From NCBI GenBank assembly GCA_938049225.1, contig CALICM010000033.1, forward strand, positions 43,448-107,447: DNA of 64,000 nucleotides, read 5' to 3'. This document shows, one piece after another, positions 28,232 to 37,765 of the stretch. The stretch's first letter is position 1. The number at the start of each line of letters is the position of its first letter. The translations under genes and the position numbers were made by a program. The notes under the pieces were generated by a model that was not told the DNA's origin, ran no database searches, and saw only the letters and a program-made list of their open reading frames with translations. Source of the DNA: an uncultured Paracoccaceae bacterium (GTDB lineage Bacteria > Pseudomonadota > Alphaproteobacteria > Rhodobacterales > Rhodobacteraceae).

Positions 28232-28521
28232 CTACCTCAAAACGCGTTGCCGAGTTTTCTTGCGATGTAGCGGGCTGATCTTCGGATCCCTGAGCTTAGC
28301 ATGCAGTTCCTTAACCTGCCCTTCGTCGATTTCTGTGGCTTGCTTGCCGCCGCGCTCGAACACGCCGGACGCGCCTTCCAGCAGCGCACGCTTCCAACTG
28401 TGGATCATCGTCGGGTGCACACCAAACTGGCTCGACAGTCCCGCCACCGTGCGTTCGCCCTTCAAAACCGCAAGCGCGACTTTGCCTTGAAATTAGGCGA
28501 ATGGTTCTTCCGTTTCGACAT
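28232..28521 (-). pseudogene. IS3-family transposase OrfA, frameshifted and truncated
   Basis: ATG at 28521 gives MSKRKNHSPNFKAK, then a 1-nt deletion (AAG|TCGCGC instead of AAG-GTC-GCG); the alternate frame continues as LKGERTVAGLSSQFGVHPTMIHSWKRALLEGASGVFERGGK. C-terminus diverges after VKELHAKLR. Confidence 0.8.
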
Positions 28522-28589
28522 CGCTGATCTCCTTCTCGTTGAAGATCAGCTGACAACAAATCGCAGCTTACAGTGGTGTCCGAATTTTG

Positions 28590-28835
28590 CGGGTCGCTCG
28601 GGGGCCTGCGCTACGGCGCATCATTGGGCGCGGACCTTGATCGCCATGGGGCATGAAGTGCGGATTATGCCTCCGTCCTATGTGACGGGATACGTTAAAC
28701 GTGGAAAGAGCGATGCTTTGGATGCCGAGGCGATCTGTGAAGCCATTGACCGCCCGACGATACGCTTTGTGCCGGTAAAGACAGTCCAACAACAAAGCAT
28801 CTTGATGGCTCGTCGGACCCTGTCGCTTCCCGTCC
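28590..28835 (+). pseudogene. IS110-family transposase fragment
   Basis: In ORF 28301..28933: GACATAHHWARTLIAMGHEVRIMPPSYVTGYVKRGKSDALDAEAICEAIDRPTIRFVPVKTVQQQSILMARR is the IS110 DEDD-domain N-terminal half; no catalytic remainder. Confidence 0.8.
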
Positions 28836-29058
28836 GCCGGTTAACAACCTTACGGGCTTCCCGCCTATATGAACCACAATCATGCTCCCTTCTGGAAATC
28901 CCTTCGATTCAGGTTTTCAGCACGGCGCTCTAGAAAAAACGGGGCCATAACCCCTTGCGAAATCGTCTTTAAATTTACGACGTTTGTGACCGGTCGGCAA
29001 AAGCTGCCGTTCATGACATCGCAACGATTTGGTCGGCTGGACCTCAAACCGAACGCCC

Positions 29059-29793
29059 TCAAATCCCAATATCCCCGCGCTTACGCGCCACCAATAAGAA
29101 CTCAACATTGCCATCGCTGCCCCGTATCGGGCTCTCGCAGTGGCCCTCGACCGCCCAATTTTTACCCTCCAACCAATCCCGCACCCGGGTGACGGCACGG
29201 GCGTGGGCGGCGGGGGTCTTGACGATCCCGCCCTTGCCGACATCCGTCGGGGTCAACTCGAACTGCGGTTTAACGAGGCACACCAGCCGCGCCCCTTGGC
29301 GCGCGGCGGCCAACGCCGGGCCCAACGCCTTGGTGGCCGAGATGAACGAGACATCGCTGACCACCCAATCCAGCGGCGGCAGGTCGCCCGGTTCCAGGTG
29401 ACGGGCGTTGGTGCCGGACCGATCCTCGACCCTCGGATCCGCCGCCACTGCGGGGTGCAACTGACCCTGGCCCACATCGACCGCGATCACCCGTGCGGCC
29501 CCCCGGGCCAATAGCACCTGGGTGAACCCACCGGTCGAGGCGCCGATATCCGCCGCGATCCCCTGCGGTTTCAGGTCGAAGTGATCCAGCGCATGGACCA
29601 GTTTCAGCGCCGCCCGCGAGACCCAGGGATTGGGCGTACCGGTGACGGCCAAGCTTTGCCCTTCAACCTTCAAGCTGGCTTTGCGGGTCGGGGCGCCATC
29701 CACGGTGATCAGGCCTTGGGCAATCATCTCCTGCGCCCGCGCCCGGCTTTCGGCCAAGCCCCGGCGCACCAATTCTTGGTCCAGACGTGCCAT
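29059..29793 (-). CDS. tlyA: TlyA-family rRNA methyltransferase/hemolysin A
   Basis: S4 domain start (RLDQELVRRGLAESRARAQEMIAQGLITVDG) and FtsJ-like GASTGGFTQVLLARGAARVIAVDVGQGQL. Confidence 0.9.
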   Translation of the reverse strand: MARLDQELVRRGLAESRARAQEMIAQGLITVDGAPTRKASLKVEGQSLAVTGTPNPWVSRAALKLVHALDHFDLKPQGIAADIGASTGGFTQVLLARGAARVIAVDVGQGQLHPAVAADPRVEDRSGTNARHLEPGDLPPLDWVVSDVSFISATKALGPALAAARQGARLVCLVKPQFELTPTDVGKGGIVKTPAAHARAVTRVRDWLEGKNWAVEGHCESPIRGSDGNVEFLLVARKRGDIGI

Positions 29794-29797
29794 GCCG

Positions 29798-31636
29798 TTA
29801 TTCGGCGGCCTCGAGGTTCAAGAAGCCACCCGATTGCCGGTTCCAGAACCGCGCATAAAGCCCCCCTTGGGACAACAGATCGCCATGCGCCCCCTCCTCG
29901 ACGATCCGCCCCTCTTCGAGGACCAAAATCCGGTCCATCTGCGCCACGGTGGACAGGCGGTGTGCGATGGCAACGACGGTTTTGCCTTTCATGACGTTGA
30001 CCAGGGCGGCTTGGATCTCGGCCTCGACCTCGCTGTCGAGCGCACTTGTGGCCTCGTCCAACAACAGGATCGGCGCGTCCTTCAGGATGGCGCGGGCCAA
30101 GGCGATGCGCTGCCGCTGGCCGCCGGACAGTTTCACGCCTCGCTCACCCAGATGCGCATCATAGCCCCTGCGGCCCTTGATGTCCTTCAGGTCCTGGATG
30201 AAGGCATGCGCCTCGGCCCGTTCGGCGGCTTCGATCATCTGGGGCTCGGTCGCGTCGGGGTTCCCGTACAGAATATTGTCCCGGGCCGAGCGGTTGAACA
30301 TCGCCGTTTCTTGGGTGACCATCGCCACCTGTTGCCGCAGGCTGTCCTGCGTGACCTGGGCGACATCCTGCCCGTCGATGGTGATCCGCCCCCCCTCGTT
30401 GTCATAAAGCCGCAGCATCAAGGCCAGCGCGGTCGACTTTCCAGCGCCCGAGGCCCCGACCAAGGCGACCTTCTCACCCGGCTCGACCGTAAAACTTAAG
30501 CCGTTCAGCCCACCGCCACCGTCACGGCCGTAGTGGAAGCTGACATCCTCGAACCGGATCTTGCCCTGTGCGTCGGCCAAATCGACCGCCCCTGCCGCAT
30601 CGACGACCTGCGACGGCGGGGCGAGGGTACGCACGCCGTCCTCGATCTCGCCGATATTGGCAAAGATCCCCAGGGCGGTGAAGCTGACCCAGCCGGTCAT
30701 CTGCCCAATGCGCGACGAGATGATCCCCGCCGTCGCGATCTCGCCCGCCGTGGCCAGCCCCGCCTGCCACAGAACCAGCGCGCCCCCGATCATGATCACC
30801 GGCAGCGCACCGGCCACGATGTTCAACAGCACCCGAAAGGCGGTGGACATGCGCCCGAAGTTCACGGCCGCCTGGCGATAGGCGCCGATGCCGGCCTGCG
30901 CCTCGGCCTCCTCCCGCGCGGCGTGAGCAAAGAGTTTCACGGTTTTCATATTGGTCAGCGTGTCGACCAACTGCCCAGTGACCGCCGCCCGCGCCGCCGC
31001 GCGTGCCTTAGCACGTTTGCGGATGCGCGGGATGAACCAGCGGACCAAAAGCACATAGGCACCCAGCCAAGCCGCCAAGAGCCCTGCCAACCAGCTGTCC
31101 ACCGTGGCCATCATAAAAGCCGCACCCACCAGGGTGGTCAGCGCGAAAAAGATCGTCATGGTAACATCCACGGCGATGTCAGTGACCGCACGGCTGACCT
31201 GCATCTCTTTCTGCGCCAAGCGCCCCGCGAAATCGTCGTCAAAGAACTGGATATGCTGCCCCAGCACATGCCGATGCAGCCGTGCCAGGACCAGTGCCCC
31301 CAGGTTGGGCGCCACGGCCAGCGAGTTCATCGCAGCACTCGTGCCCATGATCAGCGGCCGCAACACCAGATAAAACGCGGTCACCCCCAACAGAATGTGC
31401 CAATTGGCCGCCAGATAGCCCGCATTGCCATGGTTGATCGCCCCATCGATGACCCAGCCGATCAGGAAGGCCGACGCGATCTCGAGCACACCTGTCGCAG
31501 CCCCCAAGATCGCTGCGGCCAACAGAACAGACCAGGTGCCGCTCAGCGACCATTTGATGAACGCCCACAGGGTTTGGGGCGGCGCATCCCGCGCTGGCGC
31601 AAAGGCATCGATCAGACCTGAAAACTTGAGCATCAT
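29798..31636 (-). CDS. ABC exporter, fused TM-ATPase
   Basis: Walker A VGASGAGKSTA, LSGGQRQRIALARAILKDAPILLLDEATSALD; probable start MMLKFSGL at 31636. Confidence 0.88.
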   Translation of the reverse strand: MMLKFSGLIDAFAPARDAPPQTLWAFIKWSLSGTWSVLLAAAILGAATGVLEIASAFLIGWVIDGAINHGNAGYLAANWHILLGVTAFYLVLRPLIMGTSAAMNSLAVAPNLGALVLARLHRHVLGQHIQFFDDDFAGRLAQKEMQVSRAVTDIAVDVTMTIFFALTTLVGAAFMMATVDSWLAGLLAAWLGAYVLLVRWFIPRIRKRAKARAAARAAVTGQLVDTLTNMKTVKLFAHAAREEAEAQAGIGAYRQAAVNFGRMSTAFRVLLNIVAGALPVIMIGGALVLWQAGLATAGEIATAGIISSRIGQMTGWVSFTALGIFANIGEIEDGVRTLAPPSQVVDAAGAVDLADAQGKIRFEDVSFHYGRDGGGGLNGLSFTVEPGEKVALVGASGAGKSTALALMLRLYDNEGGRITIDGQDVAQVTQDSLRQQVAMVTQETAMFNRSARDNILYGNPDATEPQMIEAAERAEAHAFIQDLKDIKGRRGYDAHLGERGVKLSGGQRQRIALARAILKDAPILLLDEATSALDSEVEAEIQAALVNVMKGKTVVAIAHRLSTVAQMDRILVLEEGRIVEEGAHGDLLSQGGLYARFWNRQSGGFLNLEAAE

Positions 31637-31665
31637 ACCATCCCGCCCAAAGGGCCTTTGGTAAA

Positions 31666-31695
31666 GCACAGGGATACCGAGTTTTACCTGTGCTG
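31666..31695. repeat. Inverted repeat AGCACAGG-N14-CCTGTGCT between the two ABC exporter genes
   Basis: Perfect 8-bp arms at 31666-31673 and 31688-31695. Confidence 0.6.
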
Positions 31696-31755
31696 GGTAG
31701 AATTGAAATGCGCCGTGTCCGGCTTAGGTTGTTAAAAGGTGAGGCGGCGAAAGCC

Positions 31756-33594
31756 TTACTCCGCCGCCTCGGTCCCCAAAAAACCGCCCGACTGCCGTGC
31801 CCACAGACCGGCATAAAGCCCGCCCAGAGCCAGCAATTCGTCGTGGCTGCCGTCTTCGACCACGCGACCCTCGTCCAGCACGACGATCCGGTCCATCCGC
31901 GCGATGGTGCTCAGCCGGTGGGCGATGGCGATCACGGTTTTGCCCTCCATGACACCGTAGAGCGTGTCCTGGATCGCCGCTTCGACTTCCGAGTCCAGGG
32001 CGCTGGTTGCCTCGTCCAGCACCAGGATCGGCGCGTCCTTCAGGATCACCCGGGCGATCCCGATCCGCTGCCGCTGACCCCCCGACAGTTTCACGCCGCG
32101 CTCGCCGACATGGGCGTTATACCCTGTGCGGCCTTGCGGATCCTCAAGTTCCTGGATGAAGGCATGCGCCTCGGCCCGTTCCGCCGCCTCGACCATCATC
32201 GCTTCGGACGCCTCGGGGCGCCCGTAGAGGATGTTCGCCCGTACCGACCGGTGCAGCAGGCTGCTGTCCTGGCTGACCATCCCTATCGCACCGCGCAGGC
32301 TGTCCTGGGTCACCTCTCGCACCGATTGCCCGTCGATCAGGATCTCCCCCGCCTCGGCATCACGGAACCGCAGCAGCAGGTTGACCAGGCTGGACTTGCC
32401 CGCGCCCGACCGGCCCACCAGGCCCACGCGCTGCCCCGCTGGGATCTCGAGGTTGACACCATCCAGTCCGCCGTGCCCCCGCCCATAGTGGTGCGTCAGC
32501 CCGCGAAACTGGATGCGGGCCTCGCGCACCACCAATGGCTTGGCGCCTTCGGCATCGGTAACCGCATGCGGCACCGCGATCGAGCGCAGCCCCTCGCGGA
32601 TCACTCCGGCATGTTCGAACAGCCGGATGATCACCCACAGGATCCAACCGCTCATCCCGTTGAGCCGGATCGTCAGGGCCGAGGCCGCGGCCACCTGGCC
32701 CACGGTCACCTCGCCATGGGTCCACAGCCACACCGCGCTGCCAACGACCCCCACGATTAGCAACCCGTTGATCGCCGTCAACGCCAGGCTCAGCTCAGTC
32801 ATCAACCGCAGGAACCGCTGAAACCGCAGCCGCAAGCGGCGCATGGCCGACAGGACATAGGCCTCCTCGCGGTCGCCGCTGGCGAACAGCTTGACGCTTT
32901 CGATATTGGCATAGGCATCCACGACCCGACCGGTGACCAGCGACCGCGCATCCGACCATTTCTCGGACGCTGTCGCCACCCGCACCGCAACGCTGCGGGT
33001 ATAGCCGATATAGACCACCAACCACAGTGCCAGCGGCAGCGCGATCCGCACGTCGATCTGCCCCAGGATAACCATGGCCCCCAGAACATAAGTGACCGAG
33101 TACCACACGCCTTCGAAGGCCATATAGGTGCTGTCCTCGACCGCCGGGCCCATCTGCATGACCCGGTTGCTCAACCGGCCAGCAAAATCGTTCTGGAAAA
33201 AGCTTGAGGACTGGCCCAACAGGTGCTTATGCGCCCGCCAGCGCACCTGCTCTTGCATATTGCCTGCCAGGGTCTGCTCAAGCAGCAGATGGTTCAGCGT
33301 GATGATCAAGGGGCGCAGGAACAGGATGAACAGGGCCGCCAGCAACAACTCTACCCCATGTACATCCCAAAACGCCCCTGCCTCGGCCTCGGTCATCAAA
33401 TCGATGACTCGGCCTGAATAAAAGATCAGGCCGCTTTCGATCAGCGCTACGGTCACGCCCGACAGCGCCATCCAGACCATATACTTCTTGAACGGCTGAA
33501 ACTGTGTTCTCAGGTAAGCCCACAGCGCAGACGGCGGCGTGCCATCAGCGGTTGGTTGAAAGGGGTCAACAAGGTTTTCGAAGTGGCGGAACAT
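31756..33594 (-). CDS. ABC exporter, fused TM-ATPase
   Basis: Walker A VGRSGAGKSSL, LSGGQRQRIGIARVILKDAPILVLDEATSALD. Confidence 0.9.
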   Translation of the reverse strand: MFRHFENLVDPFQPTADGTPPSALWAYLRTQFQPFKKYMVWMALSGVTVALIESGLIFYSGRVIDLMTEAEAGAFWDVHGVELLLAALFILFLRPLIITLNHLLLEQTLAGNMQEQVRWRAHKHLLGQSSSFFQNDFAGRLSNRVMQMGPAVEDSTYMAFEGVWYSVTYVLGAMVILGQIDVRIALPLALWLVVYIGYTRSVAVRVATASEKWSDARSLVTGRVVDAYANIESVKLFASGDREEAYVLSAMRRLRLRFQRFLRLMTELSLALTAINGLLIVGVVGSAVWLWTHGEVTVGQVAAASALTIRLNGMSGWILWVIIRLFEHAGVIREGLRSIAVPHAVTDAEGAKPLVVREARIQFRGLTHHYGRGHGGLDGVNLEIPAGQRVGLVGRSGAGKSSLVNLLLRFRDAEAGEILIDGQSVREVTQDSLRGAIGMVSQDSSLLHRSVRANILYGRPEASEAMMVEAAERAEAHAFIQELEDPQGRTGYNAHVGERGVKLSGGQRQRIGIARVILKDAPILVLDEATSALDSEVEAAIQDTLYGVMEGKTVIAIAHRLSTIARMDRIVVLDEGRVVEDGSHDELLALGGLYAGLWARQSGGFLGTEAAE

Positions 33595-33834
33595 GACGGG
33601 CGCTCCTGAGCGCTAAAGGGATGTGAATGAATGAAGCGTCGTGACCTGCGCGGTCACCGATGGACCGGCCTGTCAGGCTAGATATGGGGTCCTAAAACGC
33701 ATCATTCGCATCTCTCCGTCTTGAGTCGCATTTCGTTTACACCATGCGTTTCGATTTGTCAGCCCCGCAATCCGGTTGACACCCCGCCGGGCGACTTGTT
33801 GATTGTGCCTGACACGCCAACCGGGGGGACTACC

Positions 33835-34734
33835 ATGACGGATCAGGACATTTTCGACGCTCGCAAAACACGCGCGTCCGCCTGGTTCGCCACGCTTCGC
33901 GACCAAATTTGCGCGCAATTTGAACGGCTTGAGGATATCCAAGACTGGGGGCCTCATGCGCATTTGCCCGCCGGGCGTTTTGAGCGCAAAGAAACCCATC
34001 GCGCGTCCGAGGGCGAGGAGGACGCCGGCGGCGGTGTCATGTCGGTCATGCGCGGCGGCCGGGTGTTCGAGAAGGTGGGCGTCAACATCTCGACCGTCTA
34101 CGGGCAGTTGGGCGCGCAAGCCCAGCGCAGCCTGACGGCCCGCAAGGAAATTCCCGGACTTGACGAAGATCCCCGTTTTTGGGCCGCCGGGATCAGCTTG
34201 GTTGCGCATATGAACTCCCCCAAAACCCCTGCCGTCCATATGAACACCCGCATGTTCTGGACCCCCGGCGCGTGGTGGTTTGGGGGCGGGTCGGACCTGA
34301 ACCCGATGGTCGAGGTGCCCGAGGACACCGCCCATTTCCATGCCGCGCTGAAAGCCGCCTGTGACAGGCACGACCCGGCCTATTACCCCAAGTACAAGGC
34401 TTGGGCCGACGAATATTTCATGATCAAGCATTGGAACGAACCGCGTGGCGTGGGGGGCATCTTTTACGACGATCACTGCACCGGCGATTGGGAGGCGGAT
34501 TTCGCCTTCACCCAAGATGTCGGCCGCGCGTTCATCGACGCTTTCATCCCGATCACCGAAAAGCGCCTCAAGGAACCCTGGACCGAAGACGACCGCGCCT
34601 GGCAACTCATCCGCCGCGGCCGTTATGCCGAGTTCAACTTGGTCTATGACCGCGGCACGCAGTTCGGCCTGCACACCGGTCATAACCCCGAGGCGGTGCT
34701 GATGTCGCTGCCCCCCGTCGCCACCTGGCCATAA
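33835..34734 (+). CDS. hemF: Oxygen-dependent coproporphyrinogen III oxidase
   Basis: Start at 33835; VHMNTRMFWTPGAWWFGGGSDLNPMVE, GVGGIFYDDH, NLVYDRGTQFGLHTGHNPEAVLMSLPP. Confidence 0.95.
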   Translation: MTDQDIFDARKTRASAWFATLRDQICAQFERLEDIQDWGPHAHLPAGRFERKETHRASEGEEDAGGGVMSVMRGGRVFEKVGVNISTVYGQLGAQAQRSLTARKEIPGLDEDPRFWAAGISLVAHMNSPKTPAVHMNTRMFWTPGAWWFGGGSDLNPMVEVPEDTAHFHAALKAACDRHDPAYYPKYKAWADEYFMIKHWNEPRGVGGIFYDDHCTGDWEADFAFTQDVGRAFIDAFIPITEKRLKEPWTEDDRAWQLIRRGRYAEFNLVYDRGTQFGLHTGHNPEAVLMSLPPVATWP

Positions 34735-34736
34735 GC

Positions 34737-34940
34737 CTACCAAAACAGGATACGCTGTGGCTGCGGAACTTGCAGCGGCAGCGGCAGCCCAGCATCGCGA
34801 CGCAGATGCGGGCTGAGGCGGTCGATATGGGTTGCCTGGCGATACGCAGCATCCCGCTGCACCACCCAGCGCAACAACCGCTCTAACGCGCGCGTCGGAC
34901 TGACGCGGGGCACCGTGGTCTGGCTTTGTGCGTACTGCAT
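34737..34940 (-). CDS. DUF1127-like small protein
   Basis: 67 aa, Arg-rich, YRQATHIDRLSPHLRRDAGLP resembles DUF1127; GGAGGAGAT RBS. Confidence 0.65.
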   Translation of the reverse strand: MQYAQSQTTVPRVSPTRALERLLRWVVQRDAAYRQATHIDRLSPHLRRDAGLPLPLQVPQPQRILFW

Positions 34941-34987
34941 ACCGATCTCCTCCTTTTCGAATCATCCATTGGGGCCTACTTTGCTTC

Positions 34988-35005
34988 CTCAAGTTCACTT
35001 GAGGT
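34988..35005. promoter_or_regulatory. SoxR box
   Basis: CCTCAAGTTCACTTGAGG, matching the classical SoxR operator CCTCAAGTTAACTTGAGG except at the centre; located immediately upstream of soxR. Confidence 0.9.
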
Positions 35006-35014
35006 CAAGCGCCA

Positions 35015-35470
35015 ATGCCAAAGTCCAAATCCATCCCCTCGGACCTGACCGTCGGTGCGCTGGCCGACCGGGCGGGCGTCCCTGTGTCAACGCTGCACTA
35101 CTATGAGAGCCTCGGCCTGATCCGCAGTTGGCGCACCCCCGCCAACCACCGCCGCTATGACCGGGCGGTGCTGCGTCGCGTCGCGATCATCAAAGTCGCG
35201 CAAAAGCTGGGCCTGCCGCTGGAGGTGATTGGCGAAGCGCTGGCCGCCATTCCCGCCGACACAACACCCAGCCGCGAAGACTGGGCAGCCATGTCCACGG
35301 TCTGGCATGACACCTTGACCGACCGCATCGACCAACTCACCCGATTGCGTGACAACCTGGGCCGTTGCATCGGCTGTGGCTGCTTGTCGCTCAAGCAATG
35401 CCCACTCTACAACCCCGACGATACCTTAGCGACCGAAGGTCCTGGTCCAAGACGGCTGGACCCAACATGA
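35015..35470 (+). CDS. soxR: Redox-sensitive transcriptional activator SoxR (MerR family)
   Basis: MerR HTH and the [2Fe-2S] cysteine motif CIGCGCLSLKQC. Confidence 0.95.
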   Translation: MPKSKSIPSDLTVGALADRAGVPVSTLHYYESLGLIRSWRTPANHRRYDRAVLRRVAIIKVAQKLGLPLEVIGEALAAIPADTTPSREDWAAMSTVWHDTLTDRIDQLTRLRDNLGRCIGCGCLSLKQCPLYNPDDTLATEGPGPRRLDPT

Positions 35471-35501
35471 TCCCACCGGCCAAAGCCCGTGGGATCCGGG
35501 A

Positions 35502-35903
35502 TCAAATGGTCGCGTAGAACTCTTCTCGCGCGATCTTGCCGTCACTGTTGAGTGTATAGATCCCAACCTCGCGCATGCCTTGCCGCTGGCCGCTGGCCTT
35601 ATGCGTCGCATCGATTTGGAAGATCACCGCGAAACGGTCGCCATCATGAATGAAGGGCCCCTCGACCGAGGCCTCGTGCACCTCGAAGTTCTCTGCCCAC
35701 CAGGTATGCTTACCCTTGATCGCCTCCATCCCCGCGCTTTCCGGGTTCGACCCATCCGGGCCGGGCCCCACCTCGACCGAGACTGCGCGCTGGTCATAAA
35801 GCTCGGCCAAACCCTGCTCCTCCTTGCCTGTACGGCAATAGTCCACAAGCGTCTGCGCCACAGTTTTTAGTGTTTCGGTTGTCACGTCCCGGCCCCCAAT
35901 CAT
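35502..35903 (-). CDS. SnoaL/NTF2-like protein
   Basis: ~130 aa alpha+beta barrel-like sequence (WWAENFEVHEASVEGPFIHDGDRFAVIFQIDATHKASGQRQGMREVGIYTLNSDGKIAREEFYA). Confidence 0.75.
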   Translation of the reverse strand: MIGGRDVTTETLKTVAQTLVDYCRTGKEEQGLAELYDQRAVSVEVGPGPDGSNPESAGMEAIKGKHTWWAENFEVHEASVEGPFIHDGDRFAVIFQIDATHKASGQRQGMREVGIYTLNSDGKIAREEFYATI

Positions 35904-35980
35904 GGTTAATGTTCACTTAATGTTCTGACTGTCTCACAACAAATCGATTCGAACAATCCCCTTCCGGCGCCTCATGATGG

Positions 35981-36562
35981 TTACAGAAAAACCAGCACCG
36001 CCGACCCCGCCAATGCCGCTGCCATCACTGTCATGAACCCTCGCCACATCGCCGGGCGGGACAGGACTGGGGTCAGTGAATGCCCAGCAAAGGCCCAGAA
36101 CAAGCAAACAAACAAGTTGATCCCGGCAAAGGCTGCCGCCAGTCGCAGCCCCTCGGCCAGGGGTGTGCCCCCGCCGGGATGCACCGCTGCCGCAGCCAGC
36201 GCGATGGCCCAAACCTTGGGGTTCACCCATTGGAACAGCACCGCCTGCGCAAAGGTAAAGGGCCGTGCATCGTCATCGGCCCTGGCGATGCGCGTGGATT
36301 GGAACAGCCGCCAAGCCAGATACAGGATCCAAGCCACCGCGATGCATTGAAGCGCTAAGGTTAACGCAGGTAGCGCCTGCAGCACCTCGGCCAAACCATA
36401 GCCCGTCAAACCGGCGGTCACCCCAACCCCAGCAGCCACGCCCAGAATATGCGGCACGGTGGCCGCGAAGCCAAACCGCGCCCCCGAGGCGATCAGCAAA
36501 ATCACGTTGGGTCCGGGCGAGAACAAGCCTGCAAAGACAAAAACATAAAGCGGGTCGATCAT
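35981..36562 (-). CDS. LysE-family translocator
   Basis: LFSPGPNVILLIASGARFGFAATVPHILGVAAGV; multi-TM. Confidence 0.9.
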   Translation of the reverse strand: MIDPLYVFVFAGLFSPGPNVILLIASGARFGFAATVPHILGVAAGVGVTAGLTGYGLAEVLQALPALTLALQCIAVAWILYLAWRLFQSTRIARADDDARPFTFAQAVLFQWVNPKVWAIALAAAAVHPGGGTPLAEGLRLAAAFAGINLFVCLFWAFAGHSLTPVLSRPAMWRGFMTVMAAALAGSAVLVFL

Positions 36563-36601
36563 TGCACCAGGGCTTCCAGAAGATCCGCCCTTCTGCGGCG
36601 C

Positions 36602-37765
36602 CTAACCCTGGCTGTCAATCGCCAGCAGATCCGCCCGGTCCAGCGCGAAGTCGCTCTCGACCCATTGCGCCTTGAGACTGCGCAGCGCCTGTCCCAGCGC
36701 CGGGCCTTCGCCATAGCGCCCGATCAGATCTTGTGCGGTCAGCGGAAACTGCGCCAAGGCCCCGCGCGCGATCTCTGCCTGCCACCCGTCGGGGACTTCC
36801 TGCCCCAGGCTGGCAGCGCGGATAAGGGCCGCGTCCCGGGCCACATCGGCCCCGAAAATCTGTGCGGCGGCAGCCTCGGCCCAGCCCGCGGCGATACAAA
36901 CCCTCAGATCTGTGAGCGCCCGCGCCTCGGCACGCGACAGCCGCAGGGCGTCACCCCAGTCCGCGTCCCCCAGAACCGCCAGACGTCTCAACCATGCGGG
37001 TGCGACATCTGCCCCTTGCTCAAGATGCACCAGCGGCCCCAGCGCACGGGGATCGGCGCCGGGAAGCACTGCGGTCAGCGCACCGGCAGAGGCCGCCGCG
37101 GCCACGGCAGGCGTAGGATCGTTCGCGTCCAGTAATTTGCGCACCTCGGCCCCAACCCGCTCGCGGCTCAGCCCGCTCAAGGCGCCGACAGCCGCGGCAC
37201 AGGCAGCCAGCCCTTCGGTATCGGCCCCCAGCTTTGGATCGCCATAGACCGCCATGAACCGAAAGAACCGCAGCACGCGCAGGGCGTCCTCGGCGATCCG
37301 CGCCGTTGGATCGCCGATGAACCGCACATACCCGGCCCGCGTGTCCGCCAATCCGCCCAGCGGATCAATTACCCGCCCTTGGGCATCCGCATAGAGCGCG
37401 TTCATAGTGAAGTCGCGGCGTGCGGCATCCTCGGGCAGTTGATCCGAAAACGCGACCGTCGCGCGGCGCCCATCGGTGCTGACATCGCGCCGAAAGGTGG
37501 TCACTTCGTGCGGACCGCTGCTCAGGACAGTTACGGTGCCATGGTCAATGCCTGTGGGCACGACCGCCAGACCGGCGTCTTCGGCCAAAATCGTCACAAC
37601 CTCGGGCCGCGCATCCGTCGCGATATCGATGTCCGAGGCGGGCCGCCCCAAAACCGCATTGCGCACACAGCCGCCTACGAAATAGGCACGGTGCCCGCCT
37701 CGCGACAGGGCCGCCATTACCGCCTGCGTGCCAGGATTGGTCAACCAGGGCGCGTCGATCCGCAT
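36602..37765 (-). CDS. CCA tRNA nucleotidyltransferase / poly(A) polymerase family
   Basis: AYFVGGCVRNAVLGRPASDIDIATDA, RRDFTMNALYAD; start MRIDAPW at 37765. Confidence 0.92.
   Translation of the reverse strand: MRIDAPWLTNPGTQAVMAALSRGGHRAYFVGGCVRNAVLGRPASDIDIATDARPEVVTILAEDAGLAVVPTGIDHGTVTVLSSGPHEVTTFRRDVSTDGRRATVAFSDQLPEDAARRDFTMNALYADAQGRVIDPLGGLADTRAGYVRFIGDPTARIAEDALRVLRFFRFMAVYGDPKLGADTEGLAACAAAVGALSGLSRERVGAEVRKLLDANDPTPAVAAAASAGALTAVLPGADPRALGPLVHLEQGADVAPAWLRRLAVLGDADWGDALRLSRAEARALTDLRVCIAAGWAEAAAAQIFGADVARDAALIRAASLGQEVPDGWQAEIARGALAQFPLTAQDLIGRYGEGPALGQALRSLKAQWVESDFALDRADLLAIDSQG

Noticed and set aside
30533-31621. 362-aa plus-strand ORF (and 31690..32760)
   Set aside because: Shadow ORFs opposite the ABC exporters.
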